Source: an uncultured Ruminococcus sp.
GTDB taxonomy: Bacteria > Bacillota > Clostridia > Oscillospirales > Acutalibacteraceae
Length of the DNA stretch: 64,000 nucleotides
Assembly (NCBI GenBank): GCA_902767845.1
Contig: CACXIV010000012.1
Location: forward strand, 1-64,000
Direction of reading: 5' to 3'
Position numbers and translations under genes: made by a program
Part shown: piece by piece, positions 34,042 through 42,075 of the stretch
Position numbering within the stretch: position 1 is the stretch's first letter
Layout of the letters: each line of letters starts with the position of its first letter
Notes under the pieces: generated by a model
What the model saw: only the letters and a program-made list of their open reading frames with translations
Databases searched by the model: none
Told to the model about the DNA's origin: nothing

Positions 34042-35502
34042 TTATTCCTCCGATAATTTCGATAATCCGATTTCCAGTCTTCTCATGGTTTCTTCTCTGC
34101 CCAGGATGTCAAGGATCTCGATCGCTCCTCCGGGAGTTACGGTCTTGCCGGCGGCGGCGATCCTTACCGGCCACATCACGGTGCCGTTTTTGAGCTCCTT
34201 CTCCTTAGCCATGTTTATCAGGCAGTCGTGGACGGCATCGGCTGTCCACTCGGGCAGAGCCTTTAATCTCTCGTAGGCTTCCCTCAATACAACGGGAGCG
34301 TTCTCGAGATTCGTCTTGCTCTTTTTATTTACGAACAGCTCCTTGCCGTACTCGGGAAGCTCTTTGAAAAAGTCGAGCATTTCGGGTATCTGGGTGAGCT
34401 GAGTGACGCGCTTTTGCAGGATGTCCGCGAATTTTTCATAGGGCATATCGGCGTCGCCGAATACCTCTTTATAATACGGCGCGGCGACCGCTGTAAATTC
34501 TTCGGCGCTCATAGCCTTGATGTACTCGCCGTTGAACCAGCTCAGCTTGTCGTAGTCAAAAACGGCGGGGGACTTGCTGATGCCGGCGATATCGAACGCC
34601 TTTTCAAGCTCGGACAGCGTAAAGATCTCCTGATTGTCTTTGGGGCACCAGCCGAGCAGCGCGATGTAGTTGATTATAGCCTGCGGCAGATAGCCGTCGT
34701 CGATAAGGTCGTAAAAGCCCGTGGCTCCGTGGCGCTTAGAGAGCTTAGACACGTTTCCGTCCTCGTCCTTGCCCATGATCAGCGGCAGGTGGATGTAGGT
34801 CGGAATCTCCCATCCGAACGCCTCGTAAAGCAGGTTGTACTTCGGCGTTGAGCTAAGATATTCCGAGCCTCTGACGACATGGGTGATGCCCATGGTGTGG
34901 TCGTCAATGACGTTCGCGAAGTTGTAGGTGGGGTAGCCGTCGGTCTTTATCAAAATCTGATCCTGAAGCTCCGAGTTCTCGACGGTGATCTCGCCGAACA
35001 CCGCGTCAACAAAGGTCGTGCTGCCCTCGACCGGCATTTTTTGGCGGATTACATAGGGCACGCCCTCGGCCAAAAGCCTGTCGATCTCCTCCTGGGGAAG
35101 GTCGCGGCAGTGGCGGTCGTAGCCTCCTCCGACGGTCTCGCTCTGTATTTTTTCGAGTCTCTCCTTTGAGCAGAAGCAGCGGTAAGCCTTGCCTTCCTTT
35201 ATCAATTGCTCGGCGTAGGGGAGGTACATATCCTTGCGCTCGCTCTGGACATAGGGACCGTAGTCGCCGCCGATGTCGGGACCCTCGTCGTGCTTTAGTC
35301 CCGCAAGCTCGAGCGTGTTGTAGATAAAGTCTACCGCGCCCTCGACAAGGCGCTCGCGGTCGGTGTCCTCGATGCGCAAAATGAACCTTCCGCCCTGCGA
35401 CTTAGCCACAAGGTACTCATAAAGCGCCGTGCGAAGGTTGCCGACGTGCATAAAGCCGGTGGGACTCGGCGCGTATCGTGTTCTGACGGTTTTCTCTGCC
35501 AT
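34042..35502 (-). CDS. gltX: glutamyl-tRNA synthetase
   Basis: Charges tRNA-Glu. It has 486 residues. The HIGH motif is RYAPSPTGFMHVGNLRTAL, the Cys/Tyr zinc-like region is YRCFCSKERLEKI, and the KMSKS motif is VSKLSKRHGA. The ATG at 35502 is used because AAGGGTGAT precedes it. A longer frame to 35568 overlaps the promoter. It is first in the gltX-glnS operon. Confidence 0.97.
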   Translation of the reverse strand: MAEKTVRTRYAPSPTGFMHVGNLRTALYEYLVAKSQGGRFILRIEDTDRERLVEGAVDFIYNTLELAGLKHDEGPDIGGDYGPYVQSERKDMYLPYAEQLIKEGKAYRCFCSKERLEKIQSETVGGGYDRHCRDLPQEEIDRLLAEGVPYVIRQKMPVEGSTTFVDAVFGEITVENSELQDQILIKTDGYPTYNFANVIDDHTMGITHVVRGSEYLSSTPKYNLLYEAFGWEIPTYIHLPLIMGKDEDGNVSKLSKRHGATGFYDLIDDGYLPQAIINYIALLGWCPKDNQEIFTLSELEKAFDIAGISKSPAVFDYDKLSWFNGEYIKAMSAEEFTAVAAPYYKEVFGDADMPYEKFADILQKRVTQLTQIPEMLDFFKELPEYGKELFVNKKSKTNLENAPVVLREAYERLKALPEWTADAVHDCLINMAKEKELKNGTVMWPVRIAAAGKTVTPGGAIEILDILGREETMRRLEIGLSKLSEE

Positions 35503-35539
35503 AAAATCACCCTTTTTAAAATAAATACTATACCATATC

Positions 35540-35568
35540 AGTATAGCACGTTTGTCGGGATTTTTCAA
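35540..35568 (-). promoter_or_regulatory. promoter of gltX-glnS
   Basis: TTGAAA (35563-35568), 17 bp and TATACT (35540-35545) on the minus strand, with TGC before the -10. Confidence 0.75.
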
Positions 35569-35774
35569 TGTTTTTGTTCGCCGGGGTCGGTCAAGACCAA
35601 GCCTTACGGAAACGCATGAATATACACTATAGCTTTTTTGTTGCGTTTTTGGACGGCGGTTTCAGCACAATGGAATATAAACGGGGTGTGATCTCACAAA
35701 AAAATATGAAGAAATGGTTGCTGATGTAAACGCCGATATGGAGGATCTAAGGAATAATTATCGGTAACGCGGCC

Positions 35775-35808
35775 TACAAAAAAACACGGACGGCATTTGC
35801 CGTCCGTG
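35775..35808 (-). terminator. terminator of fba
   Basis: A perfect 10-bp stem (CACGGACGGC / GCCGTCCGTG) with a 4-nt loop. Seven Ts follow on the minus strand. Confidence 0.85.
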
Positions 35809-35871
35809 AAGTTTTTTGCGGGTTTATCCTTAGCTTGCGCTCAGGATGAGAGCGCTTTTTTCCGCCGCTAC

Positions 35872-36738
35872 TTAAGCCTTGCCTACCGAGCCGAAGAGTT
35901 CCATCTTCTCCTTAACAGTCGCCTTGATCGCCTCAAAGCCGGGAGCGAGGAGCTTTCTGGGGTCGAAGCCCTTGCCCTGCAGATCCTTGCCTGCCTCGAT
36001 GTACTCTCTTGTAGCCGCCGCGAAAGCGAGCTGGCACTCTGTGTTTACGTTGATCTTTGAAACGCCGAGGGTGATAGCCTTCTTGATCATATCAGCGGGG
36101 ATACCTGTGCCGCCGTGGAGAACGAGGGGCATCTCGCCTGTGAGCTGCTGGATAGCGTCGAGTGTCTCAAAGCTGAGTCCTGCCCAGTTGTCGGGATATT
36201 TGCCGTGGATGTTGCCGATACCTGCCGCGAGCATAGTTACGCCGAGATCAGCTACCATCTTGCACTCCTGGGGATCCGCGCACTCGCCGGCGCCGATAAC
36301 GCCGTCTTCCTCGCCGCCGATCGATCCTACCTCAGCCTCGATCGAAAGACCGAGCTCGTTACAGGTAGCCACGAGTTCCTTTGTCTTGGCGACGTTTTCC
36401 TCGATCGGATAATGCGAGCCGTCAAACATGATCGAGCTGAAGCCTGCCTCGATGCAAGCCTTAGCGCCTTCGTATGAGCCGTGATCAAGGTGAAGCGCGA
36501 CGGGAACGGTGATTTTGAGCTCCTCAAGCATTCCGTTTACCATGCCGACTACGGTCTTGTAGCCGCACATATATTTGCCTGCGCCCTCGGAAACGCCGAG
36601 GATAACGGGAGAGTTGAGCTCCTGTGCCGTGAGAAGGATGGCTTTTGTCCACTCAAGGTTGTTGATGTTGAACTGACCTACCGCGTAGTGGCCTGCCTTT
36701 GCTTTTGTAAGCATTTCTTTTGCGTTTACTAATGGCAT
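35872..36738 (-). CDS. fba: class II fructose-bisphosphate aldolase
   Basis: Cleaves fructose-1,6-bisphosphate into DHAP and glyceraldehyde-3-phosphate, a zinc enzyme of glycolysis and gluconeogenesis. It has 288 residues. The catalytic Asp and zinc His are in VALHLDHGSYEGA, further zinc ligands in EAEVGSIGGEEDG and GNIHGKYP, and the phosphate site in PLVLHGGTGIP and KINVNTECQ. The start at 36738 is chosen because AGGAAG directly abuts an ATG two codons earlier, which leaves no spacing there. It is monocistronic. A TCACA-CAATT-TGTGA palindrome overlaps its promoter. Confidence 0.95.
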   Translation of the reverse strand: MPLVNAKEMLTKAKAGHYAVGQFNINNLEWTKAILLTAQELNSPVILGVSEGAGKYMCGYKTVVGMVNGMLEELKITVPVALHLDHGSYEGAKACIEAGFSSIMFDGSHYPIEENVAKTKELVATCNELGLSIEAEVGSIGGEEDGVIGAGECADPQECKMVADLGVTMLAAGIGNIHGKYPDNWAGLSFETLDAIQQLTGEMPLVLHGGTGIPADMIKKAITLGVSKINVNTECQLAFAAATREYIEAGKDLQGKGFDPRKLLAPGFEAIKATVKEKMELFGSVGKA

Positions 36739-36800
36739 ATTCATCTTCCTTTTTTACAGAATTTCGGAGAGGAAACGTCTTTCCGCACCGAGTTACAATA

Positions 36801-36821
36801 ATTATATCACACAATTTGTGA
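36801..36821 (-). promoter_or_regulatory. fba -10 and overlapping palindrome
   Basis: On the minus strand a TATAAT -10 lies at 36801-36806. The spacer contains the 15-bp palindrome TCACA-CAATT-TGTGA (36807-36821). The -35 is poor (TTTATA), as in activated or repressed promoters. TTGTGAAAT on the plus strand resembles a Rex half-site, but the full site is not present. Confidence 0.5.
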
Positions 36822-36912
36822 AATATAAAGCACTTCTCAAAAAAAATCGGCGAAATTTTGACGTTTTGACATATTTTTTCGGAAAATTTCAGATTCCTGT
36901 CACATTGATCGG

Positions 36913-36941
36913 TTGCTTTTGTTATTTTTAAATTGTATAAT
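36913..36941 (+). promoter_or_regulatory. promoter of htrA-like gene
   Basis: TTGCTT (36913-36918), 17 bp and consensus TATAAT (36936-36941). Confidence 0.7.
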
Positions 36942-36972
36942 ATATTAGAAAATTTTTGATAAGGTGATCTCT

Positions 36973-38760
36973 ATGGACAATAATTTTGATAACAGCTTTT
37001 CAAACGAGCCGCGGCGCCCGTTTACCGAGAAGCCCGAGCAGCCGCAGGCGCAGAATCCTGCCTTCGGCTTCAATCCCGAAAAGCCGCTGATGCAGCAGCC
37101 CGAGCCTCAGCCCGGTCAGAGCTTTACTCAGCCGCCGCAGTCTCCGGTTTATCCCGGCGCGTTCGGCAGTGAGCCTAAGCCGCCTTTTAATACTCAGGGC
37201 AGCAACGATTACTCTCACCCCTCGTATTACAGCAGCTATAACGCAAACCGCGATCAGGGGTATGAAAACGCGTTCAGGCAGTATAACGGTCAGCCGGTAC
37301 AGCCTCCCGTACAGCCGCCCGTGCAGCCTCCCGTGCAGCCCCCTGTGCAGCCGCAGTTTCAGCACCCTGCGCAGCCTGCGTATGTGACTCCGCTGCAGGC
37401 TCAGGCTCCTCCGCGACCCGCTCAGCAGAGCGCGCCCGAGAATCCGTACGAATACCGGCGCCCGGAGCCCGCTCCCGAACAGCAGGGATATTACCTGCAG
37501 CCGGCAGAGAAAAAGCCAAAGGGCAACAAGGCGCTTATCGCGATAATCATTGTGCTCGCGGTATTGCTGGCGGCGAGCTTCACAGGTATTTTGATCTACG
37601 CTATTTCAAACGGAGGAAGCGGAAACAACACGGTTGACCCTCGCGGAAACGGCAACAGCAACAGCTTCGCGGTCCCGGACTTCACCATGCCTCAGGATCA
37701 GCCCGCTACCGAGGCTCCCGTATTCGACCAAAGCGATTACAGCGATAAGGTTCAGAAGGACTACAAGGGGCTTGAGCTCGAGCAAAAGCCTGCCGACGCC
37801 GCGACGAACAAATCCTACGGCGCGGAGTATTCCTTCCAAAAGACCTCTCCCGCGGTAGTCGGAATAAAGTGCTTTTCCGATAATGATAAAACACTAAAGT
37901 CGTCAGAGGGCAGCGGAATGATAATCTCCGAGGACGGCTACGCCATCACCAACGCCCACGTTATCCTCAACAGCAAAACAGCGTCGCTTATATCGGTATA
38001 CACCGCGGACGGCAAGGAGTTCAACGCCGGCGTAGTAGGCTTTGACCCCAGGACCGATATCGCGCTTTTGAAGCTCGACGACGCAAAGGGTCTTCCCTTC
38101 GTTCGTTTCGGTGATTCCGACAAGCTCGAGCAGGGCGAGGACATTCTCATAGTCGGCAATCCCGGCGGCATGGAGTTCCAAAACTCAATGACAAAGGGCA
38201 TCGTTTCGGCGCTGGAGCGGGACGCGTCCAAAAAGAGCCTCGCTAAGTATATCCAGACAGACGCCGCGATCAATCCCGGCAATTCCGGCGGTCCCGCGGT
38301 GAATATGTACGGTCAGGTGATCGGTATGGCGACCTCAAAGATCGTCAACGAAAGCTACGAGGGCATGGGCTTTTGTATCCCCTCGGCGACAATAAAGACC
38401 ATCACCGACAGCCTTATGAAGAACGGCTATGTTGAAAACCGCGTTAAGATCGGCATAACCGGTACGGCGCTTACCTCGGCGGAAGCGGCTCAGATCGGCG
38501 TTCCCGGCGGTATCGAGGTGTATGAGGTAGATCCCGAGGGTCCCTGCGGCAAGTCCGGAATACAGGAGGGCGATATCCTTTACGAGGCTGACGGTCAGAC
38601 GATCACCTCCTTCGCGGATATTTACAACGTACTTGAGAAGCACAAGGACGGCGACAAGATAAAAATCAAGTATTATCACTATGAGCAGGGCTCAAACGGT
38701 TTCAGCGGAGAGTACACCCAAAAGGAAGCCGAGATCGTTCTCGCTGCCGATAAGGGATAA
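36973..38760 (+). CDS. HtrA/DegP-type membrane serine protease with PDZ domain
   Basis: A 595-residue protein starting at ATG 36973 after AAGGTGAT. Residues 1-180 are cytoplasmic and rich in Pro and Gln, including five tandem QPPV-type units encoded by near-identical 12-bp repeats (about 37300-37352). A single transmembrane segment follows at about 187-212 (ALIAIIIVLAVLLAASFTG). The trypsin-like domain outside has His in ITNAHVILNS, Asp in DPRTDIALLKL and Ser in NPGNSGGPAVN. A PDZ domain occupies about 490-585 (VPGGIEVYEVDPEGPCGKSGI). The usual role is degradation of misfolded exported proteins. The long Pro/Gln head is unusual for HtrA. Confidence 0.93.
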   Translation: MDNNFDNSFSNEPRRPFTEKPEQPQAQNPAFGFNPEKPLMQQPEPQPGQSFTQPPQSPVYPGAFGSEPKPPFNTQGSNDYSHPSYYSSYNANRDQGYENAFRQYNGQPVQPPVQPPVQPPVQPPVQPQFQHPAQPAYVTPLQAQAPPRPAQQSAPENPYEYRRPEPAPEQQGYYLQPAEKKPKGNKALIAIIIVLAVLLAASFTGILIYAISNGGSGNNTVDPRGNGNSNSFAVPDFTMPQDQPATEAPVFDQSDYSDKVQKDYKGLELEQKPADAATNKSYGAEYSFQKTSPAVVGIKCFSDNDKTLKSSEGSGMIISEDGYAITNAHVILNSKTASLISVYTADGKEFNAGVVGFDPRTDIALLKLDDAKGLPFVRFGDSDKLEQGEDILIVGNPGGMEFQNSMTKGIVSALERDASKKSLAKYIQTDAAINPGNSGGPAVNMYGQVIGMATSKIVNESYEGMGFCIPSATIKTITDSLMKNGYVENRVKIGITGTALTSAEAAQIGVPGGIEVYEVDPEGPCGKSGIQEGDILYEADGQTITSFADIYNVLEKHKDGDKIKIKYYHYEQGSNGFSGEYTQKEAEIVLAADKG

Positions 38761-39254
38761 GGAATTTGGTGAAAACATCAAAAATATTTTCCATATAAGG
38801 AATATAATTGATGATAATAGCGTAAAATTACGGCGGAGCGCAGGCGCGTTCCGCCGATTTTATGAATAATTTGTTACATATCGAATATTTCTCGAACGGA
38901 AAAATAATTGGTTTTTTATTTCTTTTGTAGAATTTCACGCAAAGCGTAACATCCATTGTTAATATTAAAAAAGAAAGTGACATTTCCTTAATAATTTGAG
39001 TACAAGTTTGCCAAAAATCGGTTACAATTTTAATATTGCGTTGACTTTACTACAATTTTGTAGTATCATTTTCTACAAGAGAATTGTGGCGTAACGTACA
39101 TGTAACCGCAACTCGCGGTTGGCTTTAATAAAAATGTAACATATTTTGTGGTTTTGGCGGAATAATAACACGGTCAACCACAACAGGTAGTGTGTTACTT
39201 GACTTATATTTTGTTGTTGCAAAAATCCATCACCAGTGTTAGGAGTGTCAACAA
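38761..39254. other. long AT-rich region upstream of murA
   Basis: This 494-bp stretch has no gene. The motif GTAACAT or its complement recurs at about 38872, 38946, 39020, 39091, 39101, 39134 and 39193. A promoter with a palindromic spacer lies at 39041-39069. The predicted leader (about 39076-39254) contains an 8-bp inverted repeat TTGTGGTT / AACCACAA at 39146-39183. No known riboswitch is recognised. Confidence 0.55.
39041..39069 (+). promoter_or_regulatory. murA promoter with palindromic spacer
   Basis: TTGACT (39041-39046), 17 bp and TATCAT (39064-39069). The spacer is almost entirely the inverted repeat ACTACAA-TT-TTGTAGT (39049-39064), well placed for a repressor. TACA/TGTA half-sites recall BlaI/MecI-family operators, but the spacing differs, so the regulator is only a guess. 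Confidence 0.65.
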
Positions 39255-40553
39255 TTGGAAAAATTTGTTGTTACAGGCGGTAAACCGCTTTTTGGTGAGG
39301 TAAATATCAGCGGCGCCAAAAACGCTGCCGTTGCTATTATCCCCGCCGTTATTTTATGCGATGAACCCTGCCAGATCGAGAATATCCCGAATATCAGCGA
39401 CGTAGCCCTTATCAGCAGGATCCTCCAGCAGATGGGCGCCAAGGTGAGAAGGATCAATAAAAGCACGCTTTATATCGACCCCACTCACATCCAGACAAGC
39501 GTCGCCACCACGGATCTTGTAAGGGGCATGAGAGCTTCTTACTACCTGCTCGGCGCTCTGCTCGGCAGATACGGCAAGGCTAAGGTCGCCCTCCCCGGAG
39601 GCTGCAACTTCGGCGTTCGCCCCATCGACCAGCACCTCAAGGGCTTTGAGGCTCTCGGCGCGGAGACAAGGCTTGTCGACGGCGCTATCATCGAGGCCAA
39701 GTGCGACGAAGAGGGTCTTGTCGGAACCCATATCTATCTCGACGTTGTTTCGGTAGGCGCGACAATGAACATCATGCTCGCTGCCAGCCGCGCAAAGGGA
39801 CTCACGGTTATTGAAAACGCCGCAAGAGAGCCCCATATCGTTGACCTCGCCAACTTCCTCAACTCCATGGGAGCTGACGTCAGAGGCGCGGGTACAGACG
39901 TTATCAAGGTAAGAGGCGTGTCGTATATGCACGGTATCTCTTACTCTATCATTCCCGACCAGATCGAGGCGGGAACATATATGTGCGCCGCAGCCGCCAC
40001 ACGCGGCCGCGTGACCATCAAAAATATCACTCCCAAGCACCTTGAGTCGATCTCCGCCAAGTTCCGCGAGATGGGCGTAAAGATCACCGAGTATGACGAG
40101 GCGCTCACTATCGACGCCACCGTCAAGCCGCTCAAGCGCTGCAATATCAAGACAATGCCTCACCCGGGATTCCCCACCGACTGCCAGCCGCAGTTTACCG
40201 CTCTGCTCATGAGCGTTCCCGGCACGAGCATCGTTAACGAGAACGTCTGGGACAACCGCTATCAGTATATCAGCGAGCTCATCAGAATGGGCGCGCATAT
40301 CTCGGTCGAGGGCAGACTCGCCATCATCGAGGGCGGCACGCCGCTCACAGCGGCTCCCGTCAAGGCGACCGACCTTCGCGCCGGCGCGGCCATGATCATC
40401 GCCGCTCTTGAGATCAACGGCACCACCGAGATCTCGAGCATCCAGTTCATCGAGCGCGGATATGAGGACGTTGTTGAAAAGTTCAAGGCTCTCGGCGCCG
40501 ATATCAAGAAGGTATACTACACCGGCGACAACGAGGAAGAGCTCAGGGCGTAA
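39255..40553 (+). CDS. murA: UDP-N-acetylglucosamine 1-carboxyvinyltransferase
   Basis: Adds enolpyruvyl from PEP to UDP-GlcNAc, the first committed step of peptidoglycan synthesis. It has 432 residues from a TTG start 9 nt after AGGAG. No ATG is better placed. ISGAKNAAVAI is at the N-terminus, the catalytic Cys loop is LPGGCNFGVRPIDQHL (fosfomycin-sensitive Cys type), and HPGFPTDCQPQF is in the second domain. It is transcribed alone with a long leader and ends in a strong terminator. Confidence 0.96.
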   Translation: MEKFVVTGGKPLFGEVNISGAKNAAVAIIPAVILCDEPCQIENIPNISDVALISRILQQMGAKVRRINKSTLYIDPTHIQTSVATTDLVRGMRASYYLLGALLGRYGKAKVALPGGCNFGVRPIDQHLKGFEALGAETRLVDGAIIEAKCDEEGLVGTHIYLDVVSVGATMNIMLAASRAKGLTVIENAAREPHIVDLANFLNSMGADVRGAGTDVIKVRGVSYMHGISYSIIPDQIEAGTYMCAAAATRGRVTIKNITPKHLESISAKFREMGVKITEYDEALTIDATVKPLKRCNIKTMPHPGFPTDCQPQFTALLMSVPGTSIVNENVWDNRYQYISELIRMGAHISVEGRLAIIEGGTPLTAAPVKATDLRAGAAMIIAALEINGTTEISSIQFIERGYEDVVEKFKALGADIKKVYYTGDNEEELRA

Positions 40554-40566
40554 ATTTTAGAGTTAT

Positions 40567-40604
40567 GAGTTGAAAGTCAAGACCTGACTTTCAACTCTTT
40601 TTTT
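40567..40604 (+). terminator. terminator of murA
   Basis: A perfect 13-bp stem (40567-40579 / 40585-40597) with a 5-nt loop, followed by TTTTTTT. Confidence 0.92.
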
Positions 40605-40613
40605 GCGTATATA

Positions 40614-40642
40614 TTGTAAAAAAAGCTTTTGTGTGCTATTAT
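40614..40642 (+). promoter_or_regulatory. promoter of walJ-rlmH
   Basis: TTGTAA (40614-40619), 17 bp and TATTAT (40637-40642), with TGC before the -10. Confidence 0.7.
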
Positions 40643-40675
40643 CATTAATATTACTGCGTTAGGGGTAGAAAAAAT

Positions 40676-41464
40676 ATGGCAAAGGTAGTTCCGCTTTTCA
40701 GCGGCAGCAAGGGCAATTGTTATTACATAGGCTCGGGCGGCGAGGGAATAATCGTCGACGCGGGCAGGTCGTGCAAACAGATCGAGCAGGCGCTCGCGCT
40801 CAACTCGGTGGATATCGGCACCGTGCGCGCGTTGTTTATCACCCATGAGCATATCGACCACTGCAGCGCGGTAAGGGTGCTTTCCAAAAAATACGGGCTC
40901 CCGGTCTACGCGAGCAAGGGCACCATGGACGCGCTTATTTACAGCGGCAAGGTCGAAAGCGGCACAAAGCTGTATATCATTGAGCGCGACGCGGTGGTCG
41001 GAGATATCCTCGTAAACCGGATCAACACCCCTCACGACGCCGCCGAAAGCTGCTGTTACCGCGTGACCTCGCCCGACGGAAAGTCCGCGCTGATCGCCAC
41101 CGATATGGGCGTAATGACAGAGGGCGTCCGCAAGGCCGCCGCCAAGAGCGACTTTGTCGTGCTCGAGTCGAACCACGATATCGAAATGCTCAAAACCGGA
41201 CCGTATCCCTATCCGCTAAAGCGCAGGATCCTGTCAGACAGAGGACATCTTTCAAACGAGGCATGCGCCTCCGAGCTCGCCGAGCTTGTTAAGGGAGGAA
41301 CGCTGCGCCTAATGCTCGGTCATCTCAGCGAGCAGAACAATACCCCGGAGATCGCTCTGCGCACGGCTGTCGCCGAGCTTGAGCGCGCGGGCATGAAATT
41401 CAAAAGCGATTACACGCTCGACGTCGCGCCGGGCGATGCCGCGGTAAAGAGCGTGATTTTTTAA
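40676..41464 (+). CDS. walJ: WalJ/YycJ-type metallo-beta-lactamase-fold hydrolase
   Basis: A 262-residue cytosolic MBL-fold protein. The metal motif is ITHEHIDHCSA (residues about 57-67). SGSKGNCYYIGSGGEGIIVDAG is the typical YycJ N-terminus, and SNHDIEMLKTGPYPYPLKRRI matches later conserved blocks. In Bacilli the gene follows walK and is linked to wall metabolism. Here no walRK is nearby, and it pairs with rlmH, which also neighbours yycJ in many Firmicutes. The substrate is unknown, possibly nucleic acid. Confidence 0.9.
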   Translation: MAKVVPLFSGSKGNCYYIGSGGEGIIVDAGRSCKQIEQALALNSVDIGTVRALFITHEHIDHCSAVRVLSKKYGLPVYASKGTMDALIYSGKVESGTKLYIIERDAVVGDILVNRINTPHDAAESCCYRVTSPDGKSALIATDMGVMTEGVRKAAAKSDFVVLESNHDIEMLKTGPYPYPLKRRILSDRGHLSNEACASELAELVKGGTLRLMLGHLSEQNNTPEIALRTAVAELERAGMKFKSDYTLDVAPGDAAVKSVIF

Positions 41465-41949
41465 TGTTAAAGGTCAACATAATCTGTATCGGAAAAATAA
41501 AGGAAAAATACTTTACGGACGCGGTCGGCGAGTATTCAAAGCGGCTTTCCGCGTTTTGCAGGTTCAGCATAATCGAGCTCGCGGAGGAGCGCGTCAGGAG
41601 CAACGATCCGAACGCCGCGCAGATCGCCGAGGTGCTTGACGCCGAGGGCAGGCGGATAATCAGGATGATCGGAGCCTCGGACTATGTCGCGGCGATGTGT
41701 ATCGAGGGCAAAATGCTCTCCAGCGAGGAGCTGTCCTCAACGCTTGACAAAATTGCGCTCGGCGGAAAAAGCACGGTCGATTTCATCATCGGCGGCAGCT
41801 ACGGGCTGAGCGACGAGGTGAAGAACCGCGCCGACCTGCGCCTGTCCATGAGCAGAATGACCTTTCCTCACCAGATGGCGAGGGTCGTTTTGAGCGAACA
41901 GATCTACCGCGCGTTTGAGATCTCAACTAACGGAAAATACCATAAATGA
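41464..41949 (+). CDS. rlmH: 23S rRNA (pseudouridine-1915-N3) methyltransferase
   Basis: Methylates pseudouridine 1915 in helix 69 using SAM. It has 161 residues and a SPOUT fold with KVNIICIGKIKEKYF at the N-terminus and FIIGGSYGLSDEV and SMSRMTFPHQMARVVLSEQIYRA at the knot. The start shares one base with the walJ stop (TAATG), so the two are translationally coupled. Confidence 0.95.
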   Translation: MLKVNIICIGKIKEKYFTDAVGEYSKRLSAFCRFSIIELAEERVRSNDPNAAQIAEVLDAEGRRIIRMIGASDYVAAMCIEGKMLSSEELSSTLDKIALGGKSTVDFIIGGSYGLSDEVKNRADLRLSMSRMTFPHQMARVVLSEQIYRAFEISTNGKYHK

Positions 41950-42075
41950 GTTTGCGGGTGGGCAGCTCCGCGCTGAGTTTGAATTGAGAGAGCCGCGTTA
42001 AGACTATGAAAAATACTTGCAAGTCGAGACGCCGACCTTAGAATATGAACCGACTTATGGAACGGACTGAAAAAA

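Larger units (their letters stand above)
35503..35871. other. intergenic region between gltX and fba
   Basis: This 369-bp gap holds the gltX promoter (35540-35568) and the fba terminator (35775-35808). Between them a 28-codon open stretch on the plus strand ends at about 35766 (KYEEMVADVNADMEDLRNNYR). It has no start with a ribosome site and may be a relic of a lost gene. Nothing else is recognisable. Confidence 0.5.

Noticed and set aside
35690-35766. small plus-strand gene between gltX and fba
   Set aside because: The open stretch of about 28 codons has no start codon with a ribosome site. Kept only as a possible relic in the intergenic note.
39354-40298. 314-aa minus-strand ORF inside murA
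   Set aside because: Shadow of murA, with no ribosome site and no family features.
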